A stretch of DNA of 64,000 nt, taken from Terriglobia bacterium (GTDB taxonomy: Bacteria > Acidobacteriota > Terriglobia > Acidiferrales > UBA7541). The translations under genes and the position numbers were made by a program. The notes below the pieces were generated by a model. It was not told the DNA's origin. It did no database searches and saw nothing but the letters and a program-made list of their open reading frames with translations. Location: NCBI GenBank assembly GCA_020072785.1, contig JAIQGG010000002.1, positions 930,001-994,000 on the forward strand. Reading direction: 5' to 3'. Within the stretch, counting starts at the first letter, position 1. Each line of letters starts with the position of its first letter. Of the stretch, positions 8,659 through 16,225 are shown piece by piece.

Positions 8659-9113
8659 ATGCGCACACTGCCAGACTATTTGCGGAAGGGAATGCGGCTC
8701 GTGATCGTGGGCTGCAATCCGAGCGAATCCTCGGTGCGCGCGGGCCACTACTATGCCGGGCGCGGAAATCAGTTCTGGCCGCTGCTGCGCGATTCCGGCG
8801 TGCTGCCGGAGCCGCTGGACTGCCACGACGACAAGCGCGTGATCGAGTTCGCAGGGATTTTGCGGAGGGGCGGATCCTGCTGGCGCAAAAGCTCGAGGAA
8901 TTCGTGCCGCACATTGTGGCCTTTCACGGGAAGATGACTTACGAGCACTTTGCGCAGCGAACCTGCAACCTCGGCGCCCAGAAAGAGAAGCTGTACGGTG
9001 CGCAGGTGTTCGTGCTGCCCTCGGCCAGCGGCGCGAACGCTCGCGGGCGCGGCCAGAAGCTGAAATATTTCCGGCAGCTGGCCAAATTCATGGAGCGCAG
9101 GGAGTCGCGATGA
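8659..9113 (+). pseudogene. Broken mismatch-specific (Mug/TDG-type) DNA glycosylase
   Basis: The first frame (from ATG 8659) encodes the N-terminal half of a G/U mismatch DNA glycosylase, with 'LVIVGCNPSESSVRAGHYYAGRGNQFWPLL', the catalytic motif I region. After about codon 66 (near 8850-8860) it loses homology. The +2 frame takes over with 'RRDFAEGRILLAQKLEEFVPHIVAFHGK' and the motif II-like 'LPSASGANARG', ending at 9113. The expected linker with the GLTD segment is missing, so a small deletion (about 15-20 codons) with frame change best explains the break. Both active-site motifs survive, so the lesion is probably recent. A sequencing or assembly error remains possible. The end overlaps the next start (ATGA). 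Confidence 0.75.
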
Positions 9114-9925
9114 GTAACGCAGGACAACCGGCGGCGGGTGGACCGATAGTTTTGGCGGAGCAGCACGACGGCATCGCCACGCTGGTGCTGAACCGCGCCG
9201 ACCGCCTGAACGCCCTGAATAACGAGTTGGCCACGGCGCTCAACGAGGCGCTGGGCCGCGTGGCCGCGGACGATTCCGTCCGCGTAGTTGTGCTGACCGG
9301 CGCGGGCCGGGCGTTCTGCGCCGGGGGCGACCTCAGCCTGATTCGCGCGGGGCGCGAGAAGAACGATCCCGGGCAGCTCGAGCCGCTGCTGCGCGCGGGC
9401 ATGCAGGCGGTGCTGCGCATGCGCACGATGGCCAAGCCGGTCATCGCGGCCATCAACGGCGCGGCGGCCGGCGCGGGGATGAATATCGCTCTGGCGGCGG
9501 ACATCCGCATCGCCGCGGAAGAAGCCAGCTTCGGGCAGAACTTCGCCAAGGTCGGGCTGTTCCCGGACTATGGCGGAACGTATTTTCTGCCGCAGCTGGT
9601 GGGGCCATCGCGCGCCGCGGAGATGTTCTACACCGGCGACATGTTCAGCGCGCAGACCGCGTTGCAGCTCGGGGTAGTCAACCGCGTGGTTCCGGCGAGC
9701 CAGCTCGAAGCCGAAGCCAGGGCCCTGGCGCAGAAGATCGCGCAGGGACCGCCCGTGGCCATCCGTGCGGTGAAGAAAGTGCTCTTCGGCGCGGAGCGCG
9801 CGGCGCTGGAGGCCGCGCTGGAGAGGGAAGTGCAGCAGCAGCTCTCCTGCTTTCTTTCCGAGGATTGCAGCGAGGGCATGCGCGCTTTCTTCGAAAAGCG
9901 CGCTCCAAACTTTCAGGGGCGTTGA
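9110..9925 (+). CDS. Enoyl-CoA hydratase family, PaaG-like isomerase type
   Basis: A 271-residue crotonase-fold protein with 'FCAGGDLSLI' and 'NGAAAGAGMNIALAADIRIA'. Neither hydratase Glu is present (Asn in GMNIALAAD; 'QNFAKVGLFPDYGGTYFLP' instead of QPEI). The Asp in FPDYGGT matches the catalytic Asp of PaaG-type isomerases, which rearrange epoxyphenylacetyl-CoA and isomerise dienoyl/enoyl-CoA. Isomerase activity is therefore more likely than hydration. The start overlaps the stop of the glycosylase remnant by 4 bp. Confidence 0.82.
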   Translation: MSNAGQPAAGGPIVLAEQHDGIATLVLNRADRLNALNNELATALNEALGRVAADDSVRVVVLTGAGRAFCAGGDLSLIRAGREKNDPGQLEPLLRAGMQAVLRMRTMAKPVIAAINGAAAGAGMNIALAADIRIAAEEASFGQNFAKVGLFPDYGGTYFLPQLVGPSRAAEMFYTGDMFSAQTALQLGVVNRVVPASQLEAEARALAQKIAQGPPVAIRAVKKVLFGAERAALEAALEREVQQQLSCFLSEDCSEGMRAFFEKRAPNFQGR

Positions 9926-9958
9926 GCAGACGGTGCGGGCGGTAGCGGAGGTCTTCGC

Positions 9959-10720
9959 ATGAGCGAAATGATTCAGGTGCAGATGGACGGGCGGACGGCG
10001 CGTGTGACGCTGAACCGTCCGCCGCTCAACGTGCTGGACATCGCCATGATGCGCGAGCTGGATGCCGCGCTCGCCCGCGTGGCCACGGAATGCGACCTCC
10101 TGGTCCTGCAGGGCGCCGGGCCCAAGGGCTTTTCCGCCGGCGCCGAGGTTGCCGATCACGTGCCGGAGCGCGTGGGGGAGATGCTCGGCGCGTTCCACGG
10201 CGTCTTTCGCCGCCTGGCGCGCGTGGAATGCGTGACCATCGCCGCGGTCAGCGGCCTGTGCCTCGGCGGCGGGATGGAGCTGGCGACCTTCTGCGACTTC
10301 GTGGTGGCCACGGAAGCGGCGAAGTTCGGCCAGCCGGAGATCAAGCTGGCCTGCTACCCGCCGGTGGCCATGGTGACGTTTCCGCAGCTCTGCGGCATGC
10401 GCGCCGCGATGGACCTGATCTTCACGGGCCGCACGGTGGACGGGCGCGAGGCGCACCGCATGGGTCTGGTGACGCGCCTGGCTCCCGAAGGCGAGCTCGC
10501 AGCCAGCGTGGAGAAATTGCTCGATGAGTTGCGCGGGCTGAGCGGCACCGTGCTGCGCCTGACGCGCAAGACGCTGTGGCGCCTGCACGCCGATGTGTTC
10601 GAAAAGCAGCTCGACGAAGCCGAGCGCATCTACCTGGACGATTTGATGCAGACCAAGGACGCGCCGGAGGGCATCCGCGCATTTCTGGAAAAGCGGCCCC
10701 CGGTCTGGCAGGGACGCTGA
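9959..10720 (+). CDS. Enoyl-CoA hydratase family, possible cyclohexa-1,5-diene-1-carbonyl-CoA hydratase
   Basis: A 253-residue crotonase-fold protein. The N-terminal 'RPPLNVLDIAMMRELDAAL' and the segment 'KFGQPEIKLACYPPVAMVTFP' resemble the dienoyl-CoA hydratases of anaerobic benzoyl-CoA degradation (Dch/BamR), which have a Tyr/Phe-Pro-Pro-Val-Ala stretch there. Both catalytic Glu are present (GGGMELATFCD and GQPEI), so it should hydrate. The assignment to the dienoyl-CoA substrate rests on motif resemblance and on the 4-hydroxybenzoyl-CoA reductase genes 0.8 kb downstream. A generic enoyl-CoA hydratase is the alternative. A good ribosome site (cggagg) precedes ATG 9959, and the stop abuts the rhodanese ATG. 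Confidence 0.68.
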   Translation: MSEMIQVQMDGRTARVTLNRPPLNVLDIAMMRELDAALARVATECDLLVLQGAGPKGFSAGAEVADHVPERVGEMLGAFHGVFRRLARVECVTIAAVSGLCLGGGMELATFCDFVVATEAAKFGQPEIKLACYPPVAMVTFPQLCGMRAAMDLIFTGRTVDGREAHRMGLVTRLAPEGELAASVEKLLDELRGLSGTVLRLTRKTLWRLHADVFEKQLDEAERIYLDDLMQTKDAPEGIRAFLEKRPPVWQGR

Positions 10721-11044
10721 ATGGACGATCTGCAGATTACACCCAAGGAAGTGCAGGAGCGGCTGGAGCGCGGGGAGAAGTTGGTGCTGGTGGATGTGCG
10801 CGAGCAGTGGGAATACGATCTCTGCCGGATCGCGGGCGCGAAGCTGATCCCGCTGAAGACGCTGCCGGCGAACGCCGGCGCACTGGAGGAGGCGGAGGAA
10901 GTGATCTGCTACTGCCACCACGGAATACGCAGCCTGGATGCAGCGGCGTGGCTGCGGGGGCAGGGGATTGCCGGAGCCAAATCGCTGGCGGGCGGGATCG
11001 AACGGTGGTCCCGCGAAGTGGATGCCAGCGTGCCGCGGTATTGA
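10721..11044 (+). CDS. Single-domain rhodanese-like sulfurtransferase
   Basis: A 107-residue rhodanese domain with 'VLVDVREQWEYDLCRIAGAKLIPL' and the active-site loop CHHGIRS (Cys about residue 66), so the persulfide-forming Cys is present. It starts directly at the stop of the preceding hydratase (TGAATG), so translation is probably coupled. Single-domain rhodaneses hand sulfur (or selenium) to acceptors. Position just before a predicted selenoprotein and a molybdenum hydroxylase, whose cofactor needs a terminal sulfido ligand, makes a role in either process an attractive but untested idea. Confidence 0.85.
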   Translation: MDDLQITPKEVQERLERGEKLVLVDVREQWEYDLCRIAGAKLIPLKTLPANAGALEEAEEVICYCHHGIRSLDAAAWLRGQGIAGAKSLAGGIERWSREVDASVPRY

Positions 11045-11117
11045 AGTTGTCTGCCCAGGGGCACGGGCGATGCGGCCCCGGGACGGAACATCGATTGCTC
11101 GTTGCGGGAGGAAATTG

Positions 11118-11471
11118 GTGGCTAAGGCGAAGATCCAGTTTCTGCAGAAGCCGACTTGAACGTCGTGCCGCAAAGCAAGAGGTCTCTTGCTGGAGCAGGG
11201 AGCGGAACTGGAGACGCGCGATCTGGACAAGGAACGCCTGAGCGCGGCTGAACTGGACAAGCTGATCGGCGCGCGGGATTACACGCAGTTTCTGAATACG
11301 CGCAATGAGCTGTACCGCGAACGGAACATGAAAGAAAAGCCGCCGTCGCGCGCCGAGGCCATCCAATTGATGGCCAGGGAGCCAAACCTGATCCGCCGGC
11401 CGGTGGTGATTCGCGGCGGGCAGATGGTGCTGGGTTATGACGAGGAAGCGCTGAAGAAGCTGGTGAAGTAA
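11118..11471 (+). CDS. ArsC/Spx/YffB-like thioredoxin-fold protein with predicted selenocysteine (in-frame UGA)
   Basis: Read from GTG 11118 (strong site gggaggaa at 11106-11113), the frame gives VAKAKIQFLQKPT, then TGA at 11157-11159, then TSCRKARGLLLEQGAELE and an intact ArsC-family protein up to TAA 11471. The family has CxxC (…PTCxxCRKA…) at this point, so the UGA stands exactly where the N-terminal active-site Cys belongs and would give UxxC (Sec14, Cys17; 117 residues). A hairpin with a GGUC loop lies 15-32 nt downstream. The C-terminal 'RRPVVIRGGQMVLGYDEEAL' matches the family, whose members are glutaredoxin-like reductases. No selA/B/C/D gene is in the window. Without Sec decoding, the piece from TTG 11187 would be a useless fragment. 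Confidence 0.8.
11174..11191 (+). promoter_or_regulatory. Predicted bacterial SECIS hairpin
   Basis: AGCAAGA-GGTC-TCTTGCT forms a perfect 7-bp stem with a GGUC loop closed by A-U. This is the same loop and closing pair as the SelB-binding apical loop of the E. coli fdhF SECIS. The first loop G lies 22 nt after the UGA (21 nt between; 18 in fdhF), within the accepted spacing. No bulged U is visible in the 5' arm. Confidence 0.72.
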
Positions 11472-11525
11472 CGCAGTCGGCGGGAAAAGGATGACGGGCA
11501 AGAATGCCTGTCCTGGCGAGGAACC

Positions 11526-12017
11526 ATGCATCGGGAACTGATCCATCTCACGGTAAACGGCGAACGTTACGAAGTGGCGGTGCCGCCGCAGAAGTTGCTG
11601 CTGGACGTGCTGCGCGAAGACCTGGGGCTGACCGGGGCCAAGCGCGGCTGCGACGATTCGAGTTGCGGCGCGTGTACGGTGCTGGTGGACGGCCTGCCGG
11701 TGCTGGCGTGCACGGCGATCGCCTCCTGTCATCAGGAGGCGCAGATCACCACGGTCGAGGGACTGGCCGCGGGTGGCGAACTGACGCCGGTGCAGGTGGC
11801 GTACGGGGAAGCGGGCGGCTCGCAGTGCGGCTTCTGCACGCCGGGCTTCATGATGACGATTCACGCGCTGTTGGCGCAGAACCCCAATCCCACCGATGCG
11901 GAGATCCGCGAGGCGCTCTCCTCGAACCTTTGCCGCTGTACGGGCTACATGCAGATTTACGAAGCGATCCGGCTGGCGATGAAGCGCGCGCCGCAGCCGG
12001 CGGAAGCGAGGAGCTGA
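11526..12017 (+). CDS. hcrC: 4-hydroxybenzoyl-CoA reductase-type molybdoenzyme, 2Fe-2S (gamma) subunit
   Basis: A 163-residue small subunit of the xanthine oxidase family. The plant-type [2Fe-2S] site uses C42, C47, C50 and C62 (GCDDSSCGAC…AC). The second [2Fe-2S] site uses C101, C104, C136 and C138 (QCGFCTPG…CRCTGY). It passes electrons between the molybdenum site of the large subunit and the FAD/Fe-S medium subunit. The length matches the Thauera HcrC (about 161). HcrA follows 3 bp after the stop. The enzyme class is identified mainly by the medium subunit. Confidence 0.86.
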   Translation: MHRELIHLTVNGERYEVAVPPQKLLLDVLREDLGLTGAKRGCDDSSCGACTVLVDGLPVLACTAIASCHQEAQITTVEGLAAGGELTPVQVAYGEAGGSQCGFCTPGFMMTIHALLAQNPNPTDAEIREALSSNLCRCTGYMQIYEAIRLAMKRAPQPAEARS

Positions 12018-12020
12018 GCC

Positions 12021-14348
12021 ATGTCCACCCATTCGATTATCGGCAAATCGATTCCCCTGACCGATACCCCGGGGAAGGTGACGGGTCTCGGCCTCTACGC
12101 CAACGACATCGCCGTCCCGGGCATGCTCTTTGGAAAGATCCTGCATTCGCCGCACGCGCACGCGCGCATCGTGCGCATCGACACGTCCAAGGCGGAAGCC
12201 CTGCCGGAAGTGAAGGCGGTGGCCACGGGACGCGACACCGCGCGGCCCTACGGCGTGCTGCCTATCGGGCACGATGAAAACGCGCTGGCGTTCGACAGGG
12301 CGCGCTACATCGGGGACAACATCGCCGCCGTCGCCGCCACCAGCGAGGAAGCGGCGGAGCGCGCCCTCGAGCTGATCGAAGTGGAATACGAGGTGCTCAC
12401 CCCGTGGACCGATGCTCTGGAGTCCATGAAGGCGGAGAAGGACTGGATTCACGAGAACCGCCCGCACAACATCGAGAAGGAGTACAAACACGAGTTCGGG
12501 AATCTGGAGCAGGGCTTCGCTCAGGCGGCCTTCATCCGCGAAGAACGCTACGTCGCCGCGGAGATCAACCACGCGGCGATGGAGCCGCACTCCACGCTGG
12601 CCGTCTGGGAGCCCGACGGGCGCATCACCGTGCACTCCTCGACGCAGGTGCCCCACTACCTGCACCGTACCATTGCCGACGTGCTGGAACTGCCGATGAG
12701 CCAGGTGCGCGTGATCAAGCCCATGGTCGGCGGCGGATTTGGCGGCAAGAGCGAAGTGATCCCGCTGGAGGTGATCACGCCGGTGCTGGCGAAGAAGGCC
12801 CGGCGCCCGGTGAAGATCACCTACACGCGCGAGGAGGTTTTCTACGCGCACCGCGGCCGGCCGATCACCATCGTGGACCTGAAGATGGGCCTGACGCGGG
12901 AAGGCAAGATATCCGCGGTGGCGGCGCACGTAGTGCAGGATGGCGGGGCGTTTGGCGGATACGGCCCGGTGACGGTGCTCTATTCCGGGGCGCTGCTCGG
13001 CGCCATCTACGACGTGCAGAATCTGCGCTTCGAGGGCTGCCGCGTGCTGACCAACAAGCCGGCCTGCGGGGCGATGCGCGGCCACGGCACGGTAAACGTG
13101 CGCTTCGCATTCGAGTCCATGCTGGATATGCTGGCGCGCGACGCGCAACTGGACCCGGCCGAAGTGCGGCGCAGAAATCTGTTGCCGGCGCCGTGCATCA
13201 CCGTGAACGGGCTGCGCGTCACCAGTTACGGCCTTCCCGAATGCATCGAGAAAGCCGTGGAGCGCTCCGGCTGGCGCGAGAAGAACGGCAAGCTGCCTTA
13301 TGGCCGCGGAATCGGCATCGCCTGCAGCCATTACGTCAGCGGCGCGGCCAACCCCATCATCCGCTCGAACATGCCGCACACCACGGTGAACATGAAGATC
13401 GACCGCGACGCGGCGGTGACGGTGTTCACGGGGGCGTCCGATATTGGGCAGGGGTCGGACACCATACAAGTGCAGATTACCGCGGAGGTGCTGGGCGTGC
13501 GGCCGGAACGCATCAAGCTGGTGGCCGCGGATACGGAGCTGACTCCGGTGGATCTGGGCAGCTACTCGAGCCGGGTCACGTTCATGGCCGGAAACGCCTG
13601 CTTGGAAGCGGCAAAAAACATGCGCGAGCAGATTTTCGCCGCGGTGGCGAAGAAATTCGGCTGCGCGCCGGACGCCCTGGAAGCGCGCCACGAGCAGATC
13701 TTCGTGAAGGCCGATCCGGCGCAGAGCATGCCCTTTGACGAAGCGGTGGTCCGGGCCATCGATTTCCACGGCACCCTGGTGGCGCGCGGCAGCTACGCGC
13801 CTCCGGAAGAGTCGCGCGGCGGAAAGTATAAAGGCGCGGGCGTCGGGCCGTCGCCGTCTTACAGTTACGGGGCGCAGACCGCGGAGGTCTCCGTGGACCC
13901 GGAGACCGGCGAGGTCACCATCCACCGGGTGGTCGCGGCGCACGATTGCGGCAAGGCGCTCAATCCCGTGTCGGTGGACGGGCAGGTCATCGGCTCGGTG
14001 TATATGGGGCTGGGCCAGGCGATGCAGGAGCAGATGGAGTGGAACGAGGGCCGGCTGATGAATCCCTCGCTGCTGGATTACCGCATCCCCACGACCCTCG
14101 AGACGCCGCCGATCGAATCCATCATCGTCGAGAGCGAGGACCCCGAAGGGCCCTTCGGCGCAAAAGAAGCGGGAGAAGGCTCGCTGGCGGCGGCGATCCC
14201 CGCGGTGGCCAACGCCATCTATGACGCGGTGGGCGTGCGCATCAACACGCTCCCGCTTTCCCGGGAAAAAATTCTCGCAGCCATCCGCGAGAAGCAGAAA
14301 CGCGAGCAGGCAGCGGGCGGCTCGAAGAAGACCGGAGGTGCGGCATGA
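12021..14348 (+). CDS. hcrA: 4-hydroxybenzoyl-CoA reductase-type molybdoenzyme, molybdenum (alpha) subunit
   Basis: A 775-residue large subunit of the xanthine oxidase family, close to the 769 of Thauera HcrA. It starts with 'GKSIPLTDTPGKVTGLGLYANDI' (the substrate/cofactor entry domain) and has 'GGGFGGKSEVIPLE' (about residues 237-250), 'CGAMRGHGTVNVRFAFE' (cofactor contact), 'ASDIGQGSDTIQVQI' and 'GAKEAGEGSLAAAIPAVANAI' with the family's catalytic Glu (GEG). The predicted reaction is reductive removal of the phenolic hydroxyl from 4-hydroxybenzoyl-CoA to give benzoyl-CoA. Other hydroxylases of this family cannot be fully excluded from this subunit alone. The stop overlaps hcrB by 4 bp (ATGA). 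Confidence 0.83.
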   Translation: MSTHSIIGKSIPLTDTPGKVTGLGLYANDIAVPGMLFGKILHSPHAHARIVRIDTSKAEALPEVKAVATGRDTARPYGVLPIGHDENALAFDRARYIGDNIAAVAATSEEAAERALELIEVEYEVLTPWTDALESMKAEKDWIHENRPHNIEKEYKHEFGNLEQGFAQAAFIREERYVAAEINHAAMEPHSTLAVWEPDGRITVHSSTQVPHYLHRTIADVLELPMSQVRVIKPMVGGGFGGKSEVIPLEVITPVLAKKARRPVKITYTREEVFYAHRGRPITIVDLKMGLTREGKISAVAAHVVQDGGAFGGYGPVTVLYSGALLGAIYDVQNLRFEGCRVLTNKPACGAMRGHGTVNVRFAFESMLDMLARDAQLDPAEVRRRNLLPAPCITVNGLRVTSYGLPECIEKAVERSGWREKNGKLPYGRGIGIACSHYVSGAANPIIRSNMPHTTVNMKIDRDAAVTVFTGASDIGQGSDTIQVQITAEVLGVRPERIKLVAADTELTPVDLGSYSSRVTFMAGNACLEAAKNMREQIFAAVAKKFGCAPDALEARHEQIFVKADPAQSMPFDEAVVRAIDFHGTLVARGSYAPPEESRGGKYKGAGVGPSPSYSYGAQTAEVSVDPETGEVTIHRVVAAHDCGKALNPVSVDGQVIGSVYMGLGQAMQEQMEWNEGRLMNPSLLDYRIPTTLETPPIESIIVESEDPEGPFGAKEAGEGSLAAAIPAVANAIYDAVGVRINTLPLSREKILAAIREKQKREQAAGGSKKTGGAA

Positions 14349-15358
14349 GCCTTCCCACGTTGCGCGTAGTTCGGCCAAAGGCCGTGGACGAGGCGGTGCG
14401 CATTCTGGCGCAGCACGGCCCGCAAGCGATGATTCTTGCAGGCGGCACGGACATCCTGCCGAATCTGCAGATGCGGCTGTATGCGCCACAGGTGCTGGTA
14501 GGGCTGAAGGAGATTTCCGGGCTGCGCGGCGTCCGCACGGTGAAGGATGGCGCACTGCACATCGGCGCGCTGACCACCTTGAGCGAGTTGCTGGCGGAGC
14601 CGGTGGTGCGGCAGAAATATCCGGTCCTGGCCAGCGCCGCGGCCACCGTGGCCGGCCCGCTGCAGCGCAACATGGCCACCCTGGGCGGCAACCTGTGCCT
14701 GGAGACGCGCTGCCGCTGGTACAACCAGTCGTACTTCTGGCGGCAGTCGCTGGGCGGCTGCCTGAAGAAAGAGGGCACGGTGTGCCACGTCGCGCCCGGC
14801 GGCAACCGCTGCTGGGCGGTCTGGTCGGGGGACACGGCGCCGGCGCTACTGGCGCTGGATGCGGAGATCGAGATCGCCGGTCCGGCAGGCGAGCGGCGCA
14901 TCCCGCTGGAGTCGTTCTACCGCAACGACGGAATGGACCGGATCGCGCTGCGGCCGGGCGAGATCCTGACGGCGGTGCTTTTGCCTGCGGCCAAGGCGGG
15001 CTGGCGCGGCGTCTACAACAAGCTGCGCCTGCGCAATTCCATCGATTACCCGCTGGCAGGCGTGGCCGTGGCCATGAACGTGGACGGCGGCGGCATCTGC
15101 CGCGACGTGCGCGTGGCCATTTCCGCGGTGAATCCAGCGCCGCTGCTGGTGCACCAGGCCGGCGAATCGCTCATCGGCAGGAAATATTCGCAGGAGCTGA
15201 TTGAGCGCGTGGCGCACGCCGCGATCCAGAGAGGCAAGCCGCTCACCACCTCGGGCTCCACGCCCGTCTACCGCCGCGAGATGCTGCAGCTGTACACGCG
15301 CCGCGCTCTGGAAGAAGTGTGGGACGGGCGCACGCACTCTATGGACGGGAACGACTGA
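14345..15358 (+). CDS. hcrB: 4-hydroxybenzoyl-CoA reductase-type molybdoenzyme, FAD and 4Fe-4S (beta) subunit
   Basis: A 337-residue FAD subunit. 'MILAGGTDILPNLQMRL' (about residues 29-45) and 'TVAGPLQRNMATLGGNLC' (101-118) are the FAD-binding motifs. It also has an insertion with four cysteines, C123, C139, C147 and C156. Their spacing (16-8-9) is the one I recall for the extra [4Fe-4S] cluster that distinguishes 4-hydroxybenzoyl-CoA reductase from xanthine oxidase relatives. That cluster lets electrons run from ferredoxin to the aromatic substrate. This is the strongest evidence for the enzyme assignment of the whole hcrCAB operon. Confidence 0.85.
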   Translation: MSLPTLRVVRPKAVDEAVRILAQHGPQAMILAGGTDILPNLQMRLYAPQVLVGLKEISGLRGVRTVKDGALHIGALTTLSELLAEPVVRQKYPVLASAAATVAGPLQRNMATLGGNLCLETRCRWYNQSYFWRQSLGGCLKKEGTVCHVAPGGNRCWAVWSGDTAPALLALDAEIEIAGPAGERRIPLESFYRNDGMDRIALRPGEILTAVLLPAAKAGWRGVYNKLRLRNSIDYPLAGVAVAMNVDGGGICRDVRVAISAVNPAPLLVHQAGESLIGRKYSQELIERVAHAAIQRGKPLTTSGSTPVYRREMLQLYTRRALEEVWDGRTHSMDGND

Positions 15359-15362
15359 ATTC

Positions 15363-16211
15363 GTGCAGCCGGTCATCGATATTCACATCCACATTCAGCC
15401 GCTGCACATGTTCCGGCCCCAGGCGCTGGCGATGATCAAGCGCGGGAGAAAGGATTATGCGGACGTCGAGCGTTACTCTGCCGACCCCAGGCTATTCCTG
15501 AAATTTCTCGACGGGCTGGGAATCGAGCGCGCCGGTCTCATCAATTATGTCAGCCCGGAGATCATGGGTTTCACGCCGGAGGTAAACGATTGGATCGTGA
15601 ACTATTGTGCAGCGGCTCCGGACCGTTTGCTGGCGTTCGGGTCGGTGCTTCCGCGAACGGTGGCGGATGCGGGTGCGGAGGTGGATCGCCTCGTGAAACT
15701 GGGGATCCGCGCGCTGAAGCTGCATCCTTCCCACCAGGTGATCACGCCGAATTCCTACCGCGACGGCTGCGCAGCGCTCGCGGCGGTCTACGAGCGGGCG
15801 CAGGCCAATGGCCTGCCGCTCATGATCCACACCGGAACCTCCATTTTCCCCGGTGCCCGCAACGTGCACGCCCAGCCCATCCTCTGCGACGATGTATGCA
15901 TCGATTTCCCGAATCTCACGGTCATCCTGGCGCACGGCGGGCGGCCCCTCTGGATGGAGGAAGCATTTTTTCTGGTGCGGCGGCACAAGAACATGCACAT
16001 GGACATTTCCGGCATCCCGCCCCAGAAGCTCCTGGAATACTTTCCACGCATCGCGGAGATCGCGGACAAGGTGCTGTGGGGGACCGACTGGCCCGGCCCG
16101 GGCGTCCCGGAGATCCAGGGCAACATGGAAAAGTTTCGTGCGCTTCCCATCCGCGAGGACGCCAAGCGCAAGATTCTCTACGACAACGCAGCGCGGATGT
16201 TCCCGCGCTGA
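15363..16211 (+). CDS. Amidohydrolase-2 family metal-dependent hydrolase/decarboxylase
   Basis: A 282-residue TIM-barrel protein of the ACMSD/gamma-resorcylate decarboxylase-like amidohydrolases. Metal-ligand motifs: HIHIQP at the N-terminus (HxH, about residues 8-10), His in 'LPLMIHTGTS', 'VILAHGGRPLW' and Asp in 'VLWGTDWPGPG'. The start is taken as GTG 15363, 5 bp after the hcrB stop, because the HxH motif follows directly; the ribosome site is poor, so translation is probably coupled. The substrate is unknown. Decarboxylation or ring-cleavage-product hydrolysis in aromatic metabolism would fit the context. Confidence 0.78.
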   Translation: MQPVIDIHIHIQPLHMFRPQALAMIKRGRKDYADVERYSADPRLFLKFLDGLGIERAGLINYVSPEIMGFTPEVNDWIVNYCAAAPDRLLAFGSVLPRTVADAGAEVDRLVKLGIRALKLHPSHQVITPNSYRDGCAALAAVYERAQANGLPLMIHTGTSIFPGARNVHAQPILCDDVCIDFPNLTVILAHGGRPLWMEEAFFLVRRHKNMHMDISGIPPQKLLEYFPRIAEIADKVLWGTDWPGPGVPEIQGNMEKFRALPIREDAKRKILYDNAARMFPR

Positions 16212-16225
16212 AGACAGGAGAGCCC

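Noticed and set aside
11157-11159. UGA as a simple nonsense mutation of an ArsC-like gene
   Set aside because: The stop sits exactly on the active-site Cys position and is followed by a SECIS-type hairpin; a random mutation would not explain both. It is kept as a fallback only.
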